From NCBI GenBank assembly GCA_002371375.1, contig DFIB01000148.1, positions 1-9,655 on the forward strand: DNA of 9,655 nucleotides, given 5' to 3'. Origin of the DNA: Mageeibacillus sp. UBA3708 (lineage in GTDB: Bacteria > Bacillota > Clostridia > Saccharofermentanales > Saccharofermentanaceae). Position numbers and translations under genes: made by a program. The notes beneath the pieces are model-generated. The model was not told where the DNA came from, ran no database searches, and was given only the letters and a program-made list of their open reading frames with translations. Positions 1 to 6,396 of this stretch are shown in pieces (positions within the stretch are counted from its first letter, which is position 1; each line of letters opens with the position of its first letter).

Positions 1-147
1 GTATACTGCTCAATGTAGGTTGCCAGGGTTTACCGGAACATGTTTGCTGCGTACGCAGACTATTTGTGCATCTAATTCAGTTTAGTGGAACATTTACACT
101 GCGCGCGTCATTTTTGTTCTGAAAGAATCTCTGACAGAACCCCTCCA

Positions 148-435
148 CTACCACCTTTCCTTATACTTCGACGTGATACCACCGCCGCACTTGGGACAGA
201 ACTGAGCGTCGTCGGATCCAAGGGTGTTGACTGTCCAGGACAGACCGCACCTTGTACAGGTGTGCGTGGTGGCGATCGGCGGGCCATAGACGCAGACATT
301 GCTGTTCTCGTAGGGCTTGAAGTCTCCGCCGCCTCTGGGGGTGCCGCAGTATCTGCAGAAGTTGTCTTCGCTGCTCATCGGTTTATGGCATTGGCCGCAG
401 CGGCCTTCGTAGTCTGAAGAAAGTCTTTTGCGCAT
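148..435 (-). CDS. Small double zinc-ribbon protein
   Basis: This 95-residue protein carries two CxxC-type zinc ribbons. The first has CGQC at residues 13-16 paired with CRYC at about 27-30; the second has CTRC at about 60-63 paired with CPKC at about 80-83. Eight cysteines in four CxxC pairs would bind two zinc ions. No enzyme motif, signal peptide or membrane segment is seen, so it is probably a cytoplasmic nucleic-acid- or protein-binding adaptor, although the partner cannot be named. The ATG at 435 is preceded by GGAGGA eight bases upstream, which supports the start. It lies 89 bp downstream of the MmcQ-like gene on the same strand. No convincing promoter or terminator lies between them, so co-transcription is likely. 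The 147 bp beyond its stop, to the window edge, hold no gene or clear terminator. Confidence 0.75.
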   Translation of the reverse strand: MRKRLSSDYEGRCGQCHKPMSSEDNFCRYCGTPRGGGDFKPYENSNVCVYGPPIATTHTCTRCGLSWTVNTLGSDDAQFCPKCGGGITSKYKERW

Positions 436-524
436 GGTATATCTCCTCCGTCAGTACTTTTTTACCCTTTCGGGCGGATGCGGCAGATTCTTACGTACCG
501 GCGCATCACTCCCGGCGTTGGCGT

Positions 525-1319
525 TCAGTTCCCGTTCAATCTCTCACTCAGCGAATTCGGGATGCCCCGCGGACCCCTGATGGCGTTTATGCCGAACTCG
601 TCCCTGAGCACGTCCCACGTGTATTCACTGCTGTCGTAGCGGCGTAGCAGCCTGATCTTCATCAGCGAGCTGATCCTGAGATTGCGGTCCTCGTAATCGT
701 ACGGGATATCCGTCTCAGTCACGCGACATTTGAATAATATCGCCGACACGGGAGACGCCACATACAGGTAGACGGTGTCACCCGTCCTGATCCCGGCACC
801 CTGTTTCCAGTCGATCTCATCCGCCTCATCGAAAGCATGAACCGCATCATAGTATTTGGGATTTGCCGGAACGATCCATTCTCTTGGAGCCCGGTCTTTA
901 GTCTTTCTGCGCTTAGGGAATGTGGCCATGTAACTGATGTCTATCAGTTCCTCTACCTGACTGTCGGCAACAGTTCCGTCCAGCAGCACCGTGATCCAGT
1001 GTCTTTTGTTCATGTGGTATGACGGGATTATTCCCTTCTCGTGGACGATCATATCGTGCAGCACAGGGTCATCTATCTTGAGGTTGATGACGTCGACGAA
1101 TCCGCCGTCATCTCCGCCGTTGTCCTTATTTGCTTCCGCAATATCAAGTTTGTCTCTCCGCACGCGCATCGTGAGAGCGAACCATTTACGGTTACCGGTG
1201 TGGCGGAAGACCGCGTATTCGTATCCGTCCCACGGGTAGTCAGGCTCTACAGAATACTGCGAAGCAATGTATTGCTCAATCGCCGTGCGGCGTGACTTGT
1301 TAGTGCTTTCCCCTGCCAT
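525..1319 (-). CDS. MmcQ/YjbR-family protein with C-terminal EVE/PUA-like domain
   Basis: The N-terminal part (about residues 10-132 from the ATG at 1319) has the MmcQ/YjbR (DUF419, CyaY-like fold) pattern, including YEYAVFRHTGNRKWFAL and the later NKRHWITVLLDG. The C-terminal part (about 147-264) resembles EVE/PUA-like modules that bind modified bases: it begins REWIVPANPKYYD and continues with GAGIRTGDTVYLYVA and RGPRGIPNSL. MmcQ-family proteins are usually described as DNA-binding, and EVE-type domains as readers of modified nucleic acids, so a nucleic-acid role is plausible but not shown here. An ATG at 1334 would add five residues. I prefer 1319 because GAGG lies nine bases upstream, while the 1334 start has only a weak GGA-type site. 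An extended -10 promoter sits about 65 bp upstream. The protein is soluble, with no membrane segment. Domain calls come from reading motifs only. Confidence 0.8.
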   Translation of the reverse strand: MAGESTNKSRRTAIEQYIASQYSVEPDYPWDGYEYAVFRHTGNRKWFALTMRVRRDKLDIAEANKDNGGDDGGFVDVINLKIDDPVLHDMIVHEKGIIPSYHMNKRHWITVLLDGTVADSQVEELIDISYMATFPKRRKTKDRAPREWIVPANPKYYDAVHAFDEADEIDWKQGAGIRTGDTVYLYVASPVSAILFKCRVTETDIPYDYEDRNLRISSLMKIRLLRRYDSSEYTWDVLRDEFGINAIRGPRGIPNSLSERLNGN

Positions 1320-1384
1320 ATTACATATCCTCATGCTTTCCGATAAGCTTCTCCATCCAGACCGGCTGTTGTTGTCAGGTAGTA

Positions 1385-1393
1385 ATTATAGCA
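1385..1393 (-). promoter_or_regulatory. Extended -10 promoter for the MmcQ-like gene
   Basis: On the minus strand the sequence reads TGCTATAAT, a perfect TATAAT preceded by the TGn extension. No good -35 hexamer is visible 16-18 bp upstream, which is common for extended -10 promoters. Transcription would start near 1378, giving a leader of roughly 60 nt before the ATG at 1319. The site lies just downstream of the terminator of the preceding operon, so it restarts transcription for the 1319-148 gene pair. Confidence 0.6.
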
Positions 1394-1436
1394 CTTTCAA
1401 AATAATCCCCACACAAAAAACCTTCACACTAACAAA

Positions 1437-1458
1437 ACCCGGACCGTGCGGTCCGGGT
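1437..1458 (-). terminator. Rho-independent terminator of the STAS-MATE operon
   Basis: A perfect 9-bp stem (ACCCGGACC / GGTCCGGGT) closes a four-base loop. On the minus strand it is followed by TTTTGTTAG, a short U-rich tract. It lies about 140 bp beyond the stop of the 139-aa gene at 1600 and before the promoter at 1385-1393, so it closes the five-gene operon. On the plus strand the stem is followed by TCTCATTTT, a poorer tail, so any plus-strand activity would be weak. Confidence 0.8.
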
Positions 1459-1476
1459 CTCATTTTAGAGGGTGTT

Positions 1477-1572
1477 ATGAAGAAATTTGTTTGCTTTGAC
1501 GACTCAATTATATCCCCGCATCCTGCGGCAAATCACGCAAATTTGAGTTATAAACGTAAGAAAACTGTGTGA
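1477..1572 (+). CDS. Possible 31-aa small protein in the intergenic region (doubtful)
   Basis: An ATG with GAGG five bases upstream opens a 31-codon frame starting MKKFVCFDD and ending in a basic KRKKTV tail. It lies between the terminator and the end of the 139-aa gene, antisense to the operon's 3' untranslated RNA. No convincing plus-strand promoter was found and no family is recognised. The same DNA can fold: ACTCAA (1502-1507) pairs with TTGAGT (1543-1548) around an inner hairpin CCGCA-TCC-TGCGG (1516-1528), so the conserved object may be RNA structure instead. Chance is the simplest explanation. Confidence 0.15.
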   Translation: MKKFVCFDDSIISPHPAANHANLSYKRKKTV

Positions 1573-1599
1573 TAAGCACGCGGGCGCCAAAAACGAGGA

Positions 1600-2019
1600 C
1601 TATACCGGTGACCACGACTTGGGCACTTCTTCAATAAGCAGTTCTTCTCCTGCTTTGGCTGCAATCTGATACTGATCCTCATAGACGATCTCACCGGGAT
1701 AATTTGTGTAGACGAGATAGTACGGATGATTGTATTTGTCCAGGAGCCAAAGAGCAGGTCTTATCATCTTCAACATCTCGTCGGAATTCTCCGTCTTGAA
1801 CCAGCAGACAACAGGTTCCTGATTCTTGCACTGCGGCGGCCACGGAAGATGTTCTGCAAACCACGCGTCTATTTCCTTGAACAGATCTGCGTCTTCCCCC
1901 TCCATAATATCTTTCTGGACGAGGTTCCAGCACATACTGAAAATACCCTTGGCAAACATGGTATTGCGGGATAATTCCCTGCCCTGTATCCTAACGTACT
2001 TGAATTGTAATTTGCTCAT
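1600..2019 (-). CDS. Unrecognised 139-aa protein, last gene of the STAS-MATE operon
   Basis: I do not recognise a family. The protein is soluble, with no signal peptide or membrane helix, and rich in Trp, Tyr and acidic residues. Visible landmarks are WFAEHLPWPPQCKNQEP (about residues 53-69), a CWFK segment near 72-75, and a C-terminal part with ALWLLDKYNHPYYLVYTNYP near 89-108. The mix of predicted helices and hydrophobic strands suggests a compact alpha/beta fold. The ATG at 2019 has GAGG five bases upstream and lies only 7 nt after the stop of the MATE-ATPase gene, so it belongs to the same transcript and may be translationally coupled. The operon terminator follows about 140 bp beyond its stop. 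Function is unknown; position alone suggests an accessory to the transporter/signalling module. Confidence 0.7.
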   Translation of the reverse strand: MSKLQFKYVRIQGRELSRNTMFAKGIFSMCWNLVQKDIMEGEDADLFKEIDAWFAEHLPWPPQCKNQEPVVCWFKTENSDEMLKMIRPALWLLDKYNHPYYLVYTNYPGEIVYEDQYQIAAKAGEELLIEEVPKSWSPV

Positions 2020-2026
2020 AATACCC

Positions 2027-3829
2027 TCATATCCTCACCGTGAGTACATTGAGACCAAGAACGCTCTGATGCTGTACTTTCTTGGCTATCTTGAATATCA
2101 TGCGTATACCGATATTTTTTGTTATATCATCCTTAACGATATCCGTTCTGTCAGCAGGATCAAAAGCAACACAGTCATCTTTGATCCTGAGGATTATATC
2201 GCCCTCTTTGTGGACGACGCGCACATCTATCGTATGACTTCTCTTATCCTTGGTGAAGCCATGCTCTACTATGTTCCCTGCCATCTCCTCCATGGACAAT
2301 CCCGCAAGATAAGCGCGTCTGTCGTCAATACCCCGTTCCATACAGAATTCCTGAACTCTCCTGGCTATCGTAACAACTTCATCGATCGTTCTGATGCTGA
2401 TATCCATACGCTCACATGCCGGGGCACCGAAGTTATCCGGAATTACCATAAGATCATCCATCTTATGAGGGAAATGACGGCGGCATATGCATGAATAAAT
2501 GACGATTATCAATATGATGACAACGCCGTTCAACACATTTGCCGCATACACACCATTCATTTCGAAAGGCTTGATCAGCAGAGCTGAGAATCCGGCCACA
2601 CATACGACGCCGTCCATAAGCGCGATGAAGTGAAGTATCCCCTGTCTTCCGGATGCCTGCCAGTAACAGCAGAAGTGAGTCGCGATTATTGCGAGAGGCA
2701 GACACACAGGAAGTATGCGGAATCCCCATACTGTCATCATATATACGGGATCTGACGGATCATGGTAGAAGATGTTCGTCATCGGCTCGGCGAGAAGGAT
2801 CAGAACTGCTGCAAGACCGATGAGTATCGGAAAGAATTTGCGAATCATAACACGCATTGTATCGGTCAGGGTCTGCCTGTCCTCTTCACCGACACTGACG
2901 CTTATCATGAGTCTCGACACGGCGAGCATGCCGTTAGGAAATGCCCAGAATATCGCGAGAAGGTTGTTGGCCGTTGCCATCGCAGACAGTCCGACACTTC
3001 CGACTATCACCTGGATCAGATGGTTAACGATAAATCCTCTTGCGGTCTGGTAGCCGGTCTGAACAGCTCCGGGGAAACCTGTCTTGATTATTGACGCACC
3101 CTCGCCCCAGCCAAGTCTCTTGAACGATATCTTAAATAACGACTTGCCGGTAATAAAACACTCAGCCTGAACAGCGAGAAATACCCACATTCCCAGGGAT
3201 GACGCCAATGCGAGACCAAAAGCCTCAAGCCTCAATACCTTTACGAACAGAAAGTTCAGCATGAGATTGACAAAAATGTATGCAATACTTGCTATAAATG
3301 TCCGCTTCGACTTATTCTCAAGTGCAAGGAAAGCCGGGAACTGACAGCCTAATATCAGCGGTAAAACACCGATTGCCTGACCTATCAGATACTTATTGAA
3401 CAGAGACCTGACAACTTCATCACCCGTGAATACTCCTGTGAGGTCAAATAACCCGAGCACAAGAAAAATGCCGATAAAAAGAACTGAGATTGCCGAACTC
3501 ACAGCCACATTGACTGCGAAGCAATTCTGCATCTTCTCCCTGTTATTCTGCCCCATATATTTGCCGCACAGGATGACGGAACCGCCTGACAGCATCAGGC
3601 ACACCGCCTGCAGGAACAGCTGGAACGGCAGGAAAAGACCAACCGCACTCATCGCATCAACGCCAACATAATTGCTTGCGAAGATGCTCGATACAATGCC
3701 GTTGACCGCACCTATTCCGGCAAGTATTATCTGCACCGGAAGAAGGCGGAACATCAGCCTCGTAAGCATTTTTGTATTAGTTGTTATCGTTCCGTCATTA
3801 TTGCTGTTTGTGTTTGCTGATTCATTCAT
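2027..3829 (-). CDS. MATE-family transporter fused to C-terminal RsbW/SpoIIAB-like HATPase
   Basis: Residues about 20-450 form a hydrophobic multi-span MATE (multi antimicrobial extrusion) transporter of roughly the usual length, with about a dozen membrane helices. MATE proteins export cationic drugs or metabolites using sodium or proton gradients. After a basic CRRHFPHK turn, residues about 476-600 form a cytoplasmic GHKL ATPase of the anti-sigma-factor type. Its N box is EEMAGNIVEHGF (E515 and N519 expected for Mg-ATP), its G1-like box is KDDCVAFDP, and its G2-like box is NIGIRMI. The glycines of the canonical DxGxG are replaced in the G1 box, so catalytic activity is uncertain. Plain MATE proteins end near 450 residues, so the extra 150 are the notable part. 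The ATG overlaps the upstream PHP stop by one base (TAATG), with GGAGG ten bases upstream, implying translational coupling. The ATPase could phosphorylate one of the STAS proteins encoded upstream; this is inference. Confidence 0.9.
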   Translation of the reverse strand: MNESANTNSNNDGTITTNTKMLTRLMFRLLPVQIILAGIGAVNGIVSSIFASNYVGVDAMSAVGLFLPFQLFLQAVCLMLSGGSVILCGKYMGQNNREKMQNCFAVNVAVSSAISVLFIGIFLVLGLFDLTGVFTGDEVVRSLFNKYLIGQAIGVLPLILGCQFPAFLALENKSKRTFIASIAYIFVNLMLNFLFVKVLRLEAFGLALASSLGMWVFLAVQAECFITGKSLFKISFKRLGWGEGASIIKTGFPGAVQTGYQTARGFIVNHLIQVIVGSVGLSAMATANNLLAIFWAFPNGMLAVSRLMISVSVGEEDRQTLTDTMRVMIRKFFPILIGLAAVLILLAEPMTNIFYHDPSDPVYMMTVWGFRILPVCLPLAIIATHFCCYWQASGRQGILHFIALMDGVVCVAGFSALLIKPFEMNGVYAANVLNGVVIILIIVIYSCICRRHFPHKMDDLMVIPDNFGAPACERMDISIRTIDEVVTIARRVQEFCMERGIDDRRAYLAGLSMEEMAGNIVEHGFTKDKRSHTIDVRVVHKEGDIILRIKDDCVAFDPADRTDIVKDDITKNIGIRMIFKIAKKVQHQSVLGLNVLTVRI

Positions 3830-4695
3830 TACAAAACATCCTCCAGGAATCTTCGAAGACCGGGAACGGCTTTATTAGCATCCTCAAGCCCGTTATCACC
3901 GATCTCGATGATCTTATTAGTCCCGTGATAATCACTTCCGGCCGTGACATACAGATTGTATTTATCAGCAAAGGCAAGCATCTGATCGCGCAGTTTATCG
4001 GTAAAGCCGGAGTAATAGGCTTCAACGCCCATAAGACCATAGTCCATCAACCTGCAAAGTCTGTTCTCCATCTCCTCACCGAGTATCAGCTGATCACCGG
4101 ACCCGTAACATGGGTGGGCAAGTACAGGTATGCCTCCGCTTCCGAGAATGGCTTCTATGGCTTCCTCGGGGCGGATATAATAACTCTTGGTCTTAATATT
4201 ATTAAGATATCTCTCCATCGCAGTCCTCATATCGGGTGAGTAACCGTGCTTCACAAGGAGATTCGCGATATGCGGCTTACCCGGGTTATCAAGATGAAGC
4301 ACCCCGTCGACTTCGTCTTCCGGCAGTTCAATACCAAATTGTGTCTTTAGCCCGGCAATCCTTGCTTCGGCCTTGATCATGCGGAAGCTGTGACCTCTGT
4401 CCACAACTTCCCTGATTGGCTCTTTGGTATTGTCATAGTTGAATCCGAGTATGTGATACTTGCCTTCGTCGTCTTTGCACGAGAATTCGATCCCCGGTAT
4501 GTAAATCGGCATATCAGGTCTATCCGCAAGTATGTCATCCATCAGATAACTGCTCTTGATTGAATCATGATCAGTAATCGAGAACACCTCTATCCCGGCA
4601 TTGCGGATATGATCTAAGATCTCCTCCGGGGTGTCAGTCCCGTCAGAGATCTTTGTGTGCATGTGAAGATCGATCTTCCCGGGAAGGCTCATCAC
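3829..4695 (-). CDS. PHP-domain metal-dependent phosphoesterase (RNase AM/YciV-like)
   Basis: The 288-residue protein has the full PHP metal-ligand set, numbered from the GTG start: HMHT (H11, H13), SDG (D18), TDHD (H43), GIEFS (E70), H81, KPHIA (H142), LAHP (H194) and GSDYHG (D255, H257). This layout matches the stand-alone PHP phosphoesterases related to YciV/TrpH, which remove phosphate from nucleoside 3',5'-bisphosphates or trim short RNA ends. Length is typical of that group, and it is too short to be a DNA polymerase PHP subunit or a histidinol phosphatase fusion. The start is either GTG at 4695 (GAGG eight bases upstream) or ATG at 4692 (eleven bases). The gene begins about 10 nt after the STAS-kinase stop and overlaps the MATE start by one base. 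The true substrate is unknown; in this operon it might also act on a phosphorylated signal or product of the neighbouring kinase. Confidence 0.85.
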   Translation of the reverse strand: MMSLPGKIDLHMHTKISDGTDTPEEILDHIRNAGIEVFSITDHDSIKSSYLMDDILADRPDMPIYIPGIEFSCKDDEGKYHILGFNYDNTKEPIREVVDRGHSFRMIKAEARIAGLKTQFGIELPEDEVDGVLHLDNPGKPHIANLLVKHGYSPDMRTAMERYLNNIKTKSYYIRPEEAIEAILGSGGIPVLAHPCYGSGDQLILGEEMENRLCRLMDYGLMGVEAYYSGFTDKLRDQMLAFADKYNLYVTAGSDYHGTNKIIEIGDNGLEDANKAVPGLRRFLEDVL

Positions 4696-4705
4696 GCAAC
4701 GCGCC

Positions 4706-5866
4706 TCAGAAAAGCAATGAATCAGTCTTGTCGAGAAGTCTCAGAAGTTCCGACTTCCACATCTCAATCTCTGCTCTGCCCTGTTCCGTCTCAAGACCTT
4801 TGCGGCGGATCGATCTCCTGATCATACGCGTGTAGCCTATTATCCTTGCCTTATCTTCCACCTCGCTGATCCTTGCCTCATCATCAGTTCCGAGGTATTC
4901 GGCGAGCGACTTCCTCCAGAATCTTCTCCCGGTGTCGAAATCAAAGCCCTGGAATTCCTTAATCTGTTCATGGTCATATTCAGAATATCCGACAAAAGAG
5001 TTATACATCGATGCAAGCTCAAAAACAGGGTGTCCCACTGCCAGCGTATCCATATCGATAAGAAGGACCTCATCGCCCTGGAGCATAACATTCTTCGTGT
5101 GATAGTCGCCGTGGATCATATGGTCATCGAGAGGAACCCCTTCGACAAGGAATAAAAGCTTATTGCCGGCTTCTTCGGGAAGATAATCACGCATGAATGC
5201 CGCCCAGCGCAAGACAGTCTCCTTAAGATCGGGGAGCTTGCCGGCAGGAACTTCCGTTCCGTGAATCTTCTTCAGAAGGGCAACAAATTCCCTGACACAC
5301 CAGTCAAACTCAGAGGGTTCTGAGGCCAGTATCTTAGAGAAAGATTTTGCATTAAGAAGTTCAAACACCGATCCGTAGCTCTCCCCGACTCTGACAACAT
5401 CGTAGGAAATCGCCGTCGGGATTCCCAAAATAAGTGCGAGCTTGGCAACTTCACGCTCATGCTGAATGTCCTCGAGAGCATCGGCGTTGTTATATACCTT
5501 GACAACATTATCCTGGTCGATCCTGTAGATCGTGCCGTTAGCACCTCTCCCGATCGCTTCGCACCCTGTGACGTCAACTATCCGGTACGCCTTCTCGACT
5601 GTCATCATCTCGGTAAAACCGGTCATGTCAAGTATCTCGTATACGTCAGAATTGGCATTGATAATCTTGAAATCAGGATTGGACTTCTTCGTCCTCAAAA
5701 GTACCCTAAGACCGGCAGATGATATATATGCCAGCTTCTCCATGTCAATGACGACGGGGCAATTTCCCTTGCCGTCAAGCTGCTGTCTTATCATCTGTTC
5801 AACATCATTGGCATTGTTAGAATCGATCTTACCTGACAGTACAATCTTAACGCAATCATTATTCAT
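4706..5866 (-). CDS. STAS domain fused to APH/choline-kinase-like kinase
   Basis: Numbered from the ATG at 5866 (386 aa), residues about 3-95 are a STAS (SpoIIAA-like anti-sigma-factor antagonist) domain. It has SGKIDSNNA near the start and ISSAGLRVLL carrying the conserved phosphorylatable serine (Ser49/Ser50). Residues about 100-300 show the aminoglycoside-phosphotransferase/choline-kinase fold: glycine loop AIGRGANGTIY (104-114), ATP-binding lysine in VVKVY (K123), catalytic HGDYHTKN (D254, N259) and metal-binding IDMD (D271). All key kinase residues are present, so it should be an active phosphotransferase, substrate unknown. The C-terminal 90 residues are helical and basic. A longer in-frame TTG start at 5896 would overlap the upstream gene by 4 nt. 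I prefer the ATG because GGGAG lies nine bases upstream and its N-terminus lines up with the neighbouring STAS protein. The two STAS domains look like a tandem duplication, one copy having gained a kinase. Confidence 0.85.
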   Translation of the reverse strand: MNNDCVKIVLSGKIDSNNANDVEQMIRQQLDGKGNCPVVIDMEKLAYISSAGLRVLLRTKKSNPDFKIINANSDVYEILDMTGFTEMMTVEKAYRIVDVTGCEAIGRGANGTIYRIDQDNVVKVYNNADALEDIQHEREVAKLALILGIPTAISYDVVRVGESYGSVFELLNAKSFSKILASEPSEFDWCVREFVALLKKIHGTEVPAGKLPDLKETVLRWAAFMRDYLPEEAGNKLLFLVEGVPLDDHMIHGDYHTKNVMLQGDEVLLIDMDTLAVGHPVFELASMYNSFVGYSEYDHEQIKEFQGFDFDTGRRFWRKSLAEYLGTDDEARISEVEDKARIIGYTRMIRRSIRRKGLETEQGRAEIEMWKSELLRLLDKTDSLLF

Positions 5867-5875
5867 TTGTGCAAA

Positions 5876-5880
5876 CTCCC
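5876..5880 (-). promoter_or_regulatory. Ribosome binding site deciding the STAS-kinase start
   Basis: GGGAG lies nine bases before the ATG at 5866. It favours that start over the upstream in-frame TTG at 5896, which overlaps the preceding stop codon. Confidence 0.5.
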
Positions 5881-5892
5881 GTAAGTCTGAGA

Positions 5893-6192
5893 TCAACCGA
5901 TATCAAGGATGTCAGCAAAACCGGTAACTTCAAATATCTCCATGATGGTACTGTTGACATTGATGATCTTCATTGAACCCTGCTTGCTCATTGTCTTGTG
6001 AGCGGACAGGAGTACACGGAGTCCTGCAGAGGAGATGTATTCCAGGTTCGCGAAATCAATTACAAGCTCTGTCGCATTACCCAACGAATCTTTAAGTTCG
6101 TTCTCAAAATCAGGAGATGTGATGGTATCAAGTCTCCCCTCCAAAGCAAATGAGACCTTGCTGTTTTCCACTGACTTGTTGATATTAAGCAT
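5893..6192 (-). CDS. STAS-domain anti-sigma-factor antagonist-like protein
   Basis: The protein is 99 residues, the normal size for a stand-alone STAS protein of the SpoIIAA/RsbV type. It shows VSFALEGRLDTITSP near the start, then a hydrophobic strand LVIDFANLEYISSAGLRVLL (residues 43-62), in which Ser54/Ser55 corresponds to the regulatory serine phosphorylated by RsbW/SpoIIAB-type kinases. The C-terminal IMEIFEVTGFADIL is also typical. In known systems the unphosphorylated form binds the anti-sigma kinase and frees its partner. Here the likely partner is the HATPase tail of the MATE protein three genes downstream, since no free RsbW-type gene or sigma factor is nearby; that pairing is inference. 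It is the first gene of the five-gene operon, with an exact AAGGAGG site and an extended -10 promoter upstream. It resembles the N-terminus of the next gene throughout. Confidence 0.9.
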   Translation of the reverse strand: MLNINKSVENSKVSFALEGRLDTITSPDFENELKDSLGNATELVIDFANLEYISSAGLRVLLSAHKTMSKQGSMKIINVNSTIMEIFEVTGFADILDIG

Positions 6193-6199
6193 TGATGCT

Positions 6200-6206
6200 C
6201 CTCCTT
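6200..6206 (-). promoter_or_regulatory. Strong ribosome binding site of the STAS operon
   Basis: AAGGAGG, an exact Shine-Dalgarno match, sits seven bases before the ATG at 6192. It is the strongest site seen in the window and suggests that the first STAS protein is made at a high level relative to the genes behind it. Confidence 0.75.
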
Positions 6207-6235
6207 AGTAAAGATGGTCGTGATTCATGACTTGT

Positions 6236-6244
6236 ATTTTAACA
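6236..6244 (-). promoter_or_regulatory. Probable extended -10 promoter of the STAS-MATE operon
   Basis: On the minus strand TGTTAAAAT gives a TAAAAT -10 (five of six consensus bases) with the TGn extension. The -35 region seventeen bases further up is only a T-rich stretch. Transcription would begin near 6229, giving a leader of about 37 nt with the ribosome site inside it. The surrounding DNA is very AT-rich. Confidence 0.5.
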
Positions 6245-6300
6245 TAAATAGGCATAAAGGAAAAATACGAAAGAAGTCTTCATTTTATTTTTACATTTTG

Positions 6301-6318
6301 TATAAGCAGTGTCTTATA
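6301..6318. repeat. Inverted repeat between the divergent promoters
   Basis: TATAAG (6301-6306) and CTTATA (6313-6318) form a perfect 6-bp inverted repeat around a 6-base spacer. It lies between the two divergent promoters, so it could be an operator, but AT-rich DNA often produces such repeats by chance. Confidence 0.25.
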
Positions 6319-6347
6319 TTTTATTGCACTTTGGCATCATCGTTCTT

Positions 6348-6366
6348 CTTGTTATCAGCCTTGTTA
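6348..6366. repeat. Direct repeat upstream of the plus-strand promoter
   Basis: CTTGTTA occurs at 6348-6354 and again at 6360-6366, with a 12-bp period. The copies lie about 30-50 bp upstream of the TATAAT at 6397-6402, where an activator might bind. The repeat is short and may be chance. Confidence 0.2.
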
Positions 6367-6396
6367 AGTGCGACACTATATGCGTGCAATTCTGTT

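Noticed and set aside
47..58. 12-bp perfect palindrome CTGCGTACGCAG near the window edge
   Set aside because: It is isolated, not followed by a T tract, and not placed at a promoter that can be seen. It could be an operator for something outside the window, but nothing supports that.
102..140. GTTCTG...CAGAAC inverted repeat downstream of the zinc-ribbon gene as a terminator
   Set aside because: It has only six base pairs, a 13-base loop and an A-rich rather than U-rich tail in the direction of transcription.
1319..1375. Short minus-strand frame ending in TAA directly before the ATG at 1319
   Set aside because: It is closed by stops after only about 20 codons and shows no recognisable domain; read as leader sequence of the MmcQ-like gene.
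1507..1512. TATAAT on the minus strand that could drive a ~65-nt RNA ending at the terminator
   Set aside because: No -35 element or TGn extension is found at usable spacing, and the hexamer is part of a foldable AT-rich stretch.
1826..2494. 222-codon open frame on the plus strand
   Set aside because: It is antisense to the MATE-ATPase and 139-aa genes, which have recognisable domains or good ribosome sites, and its translation shows no family features.
5866..5896. TTG start at 5896 for the STAS-kinase gene (4-nt overlap with the previous stop)
   Set aside because: The ATG at 5866 has a better ribosome site and an N-terminus that aligns with the neighbouring STAS protein; the ten extra residues have no STAS character.
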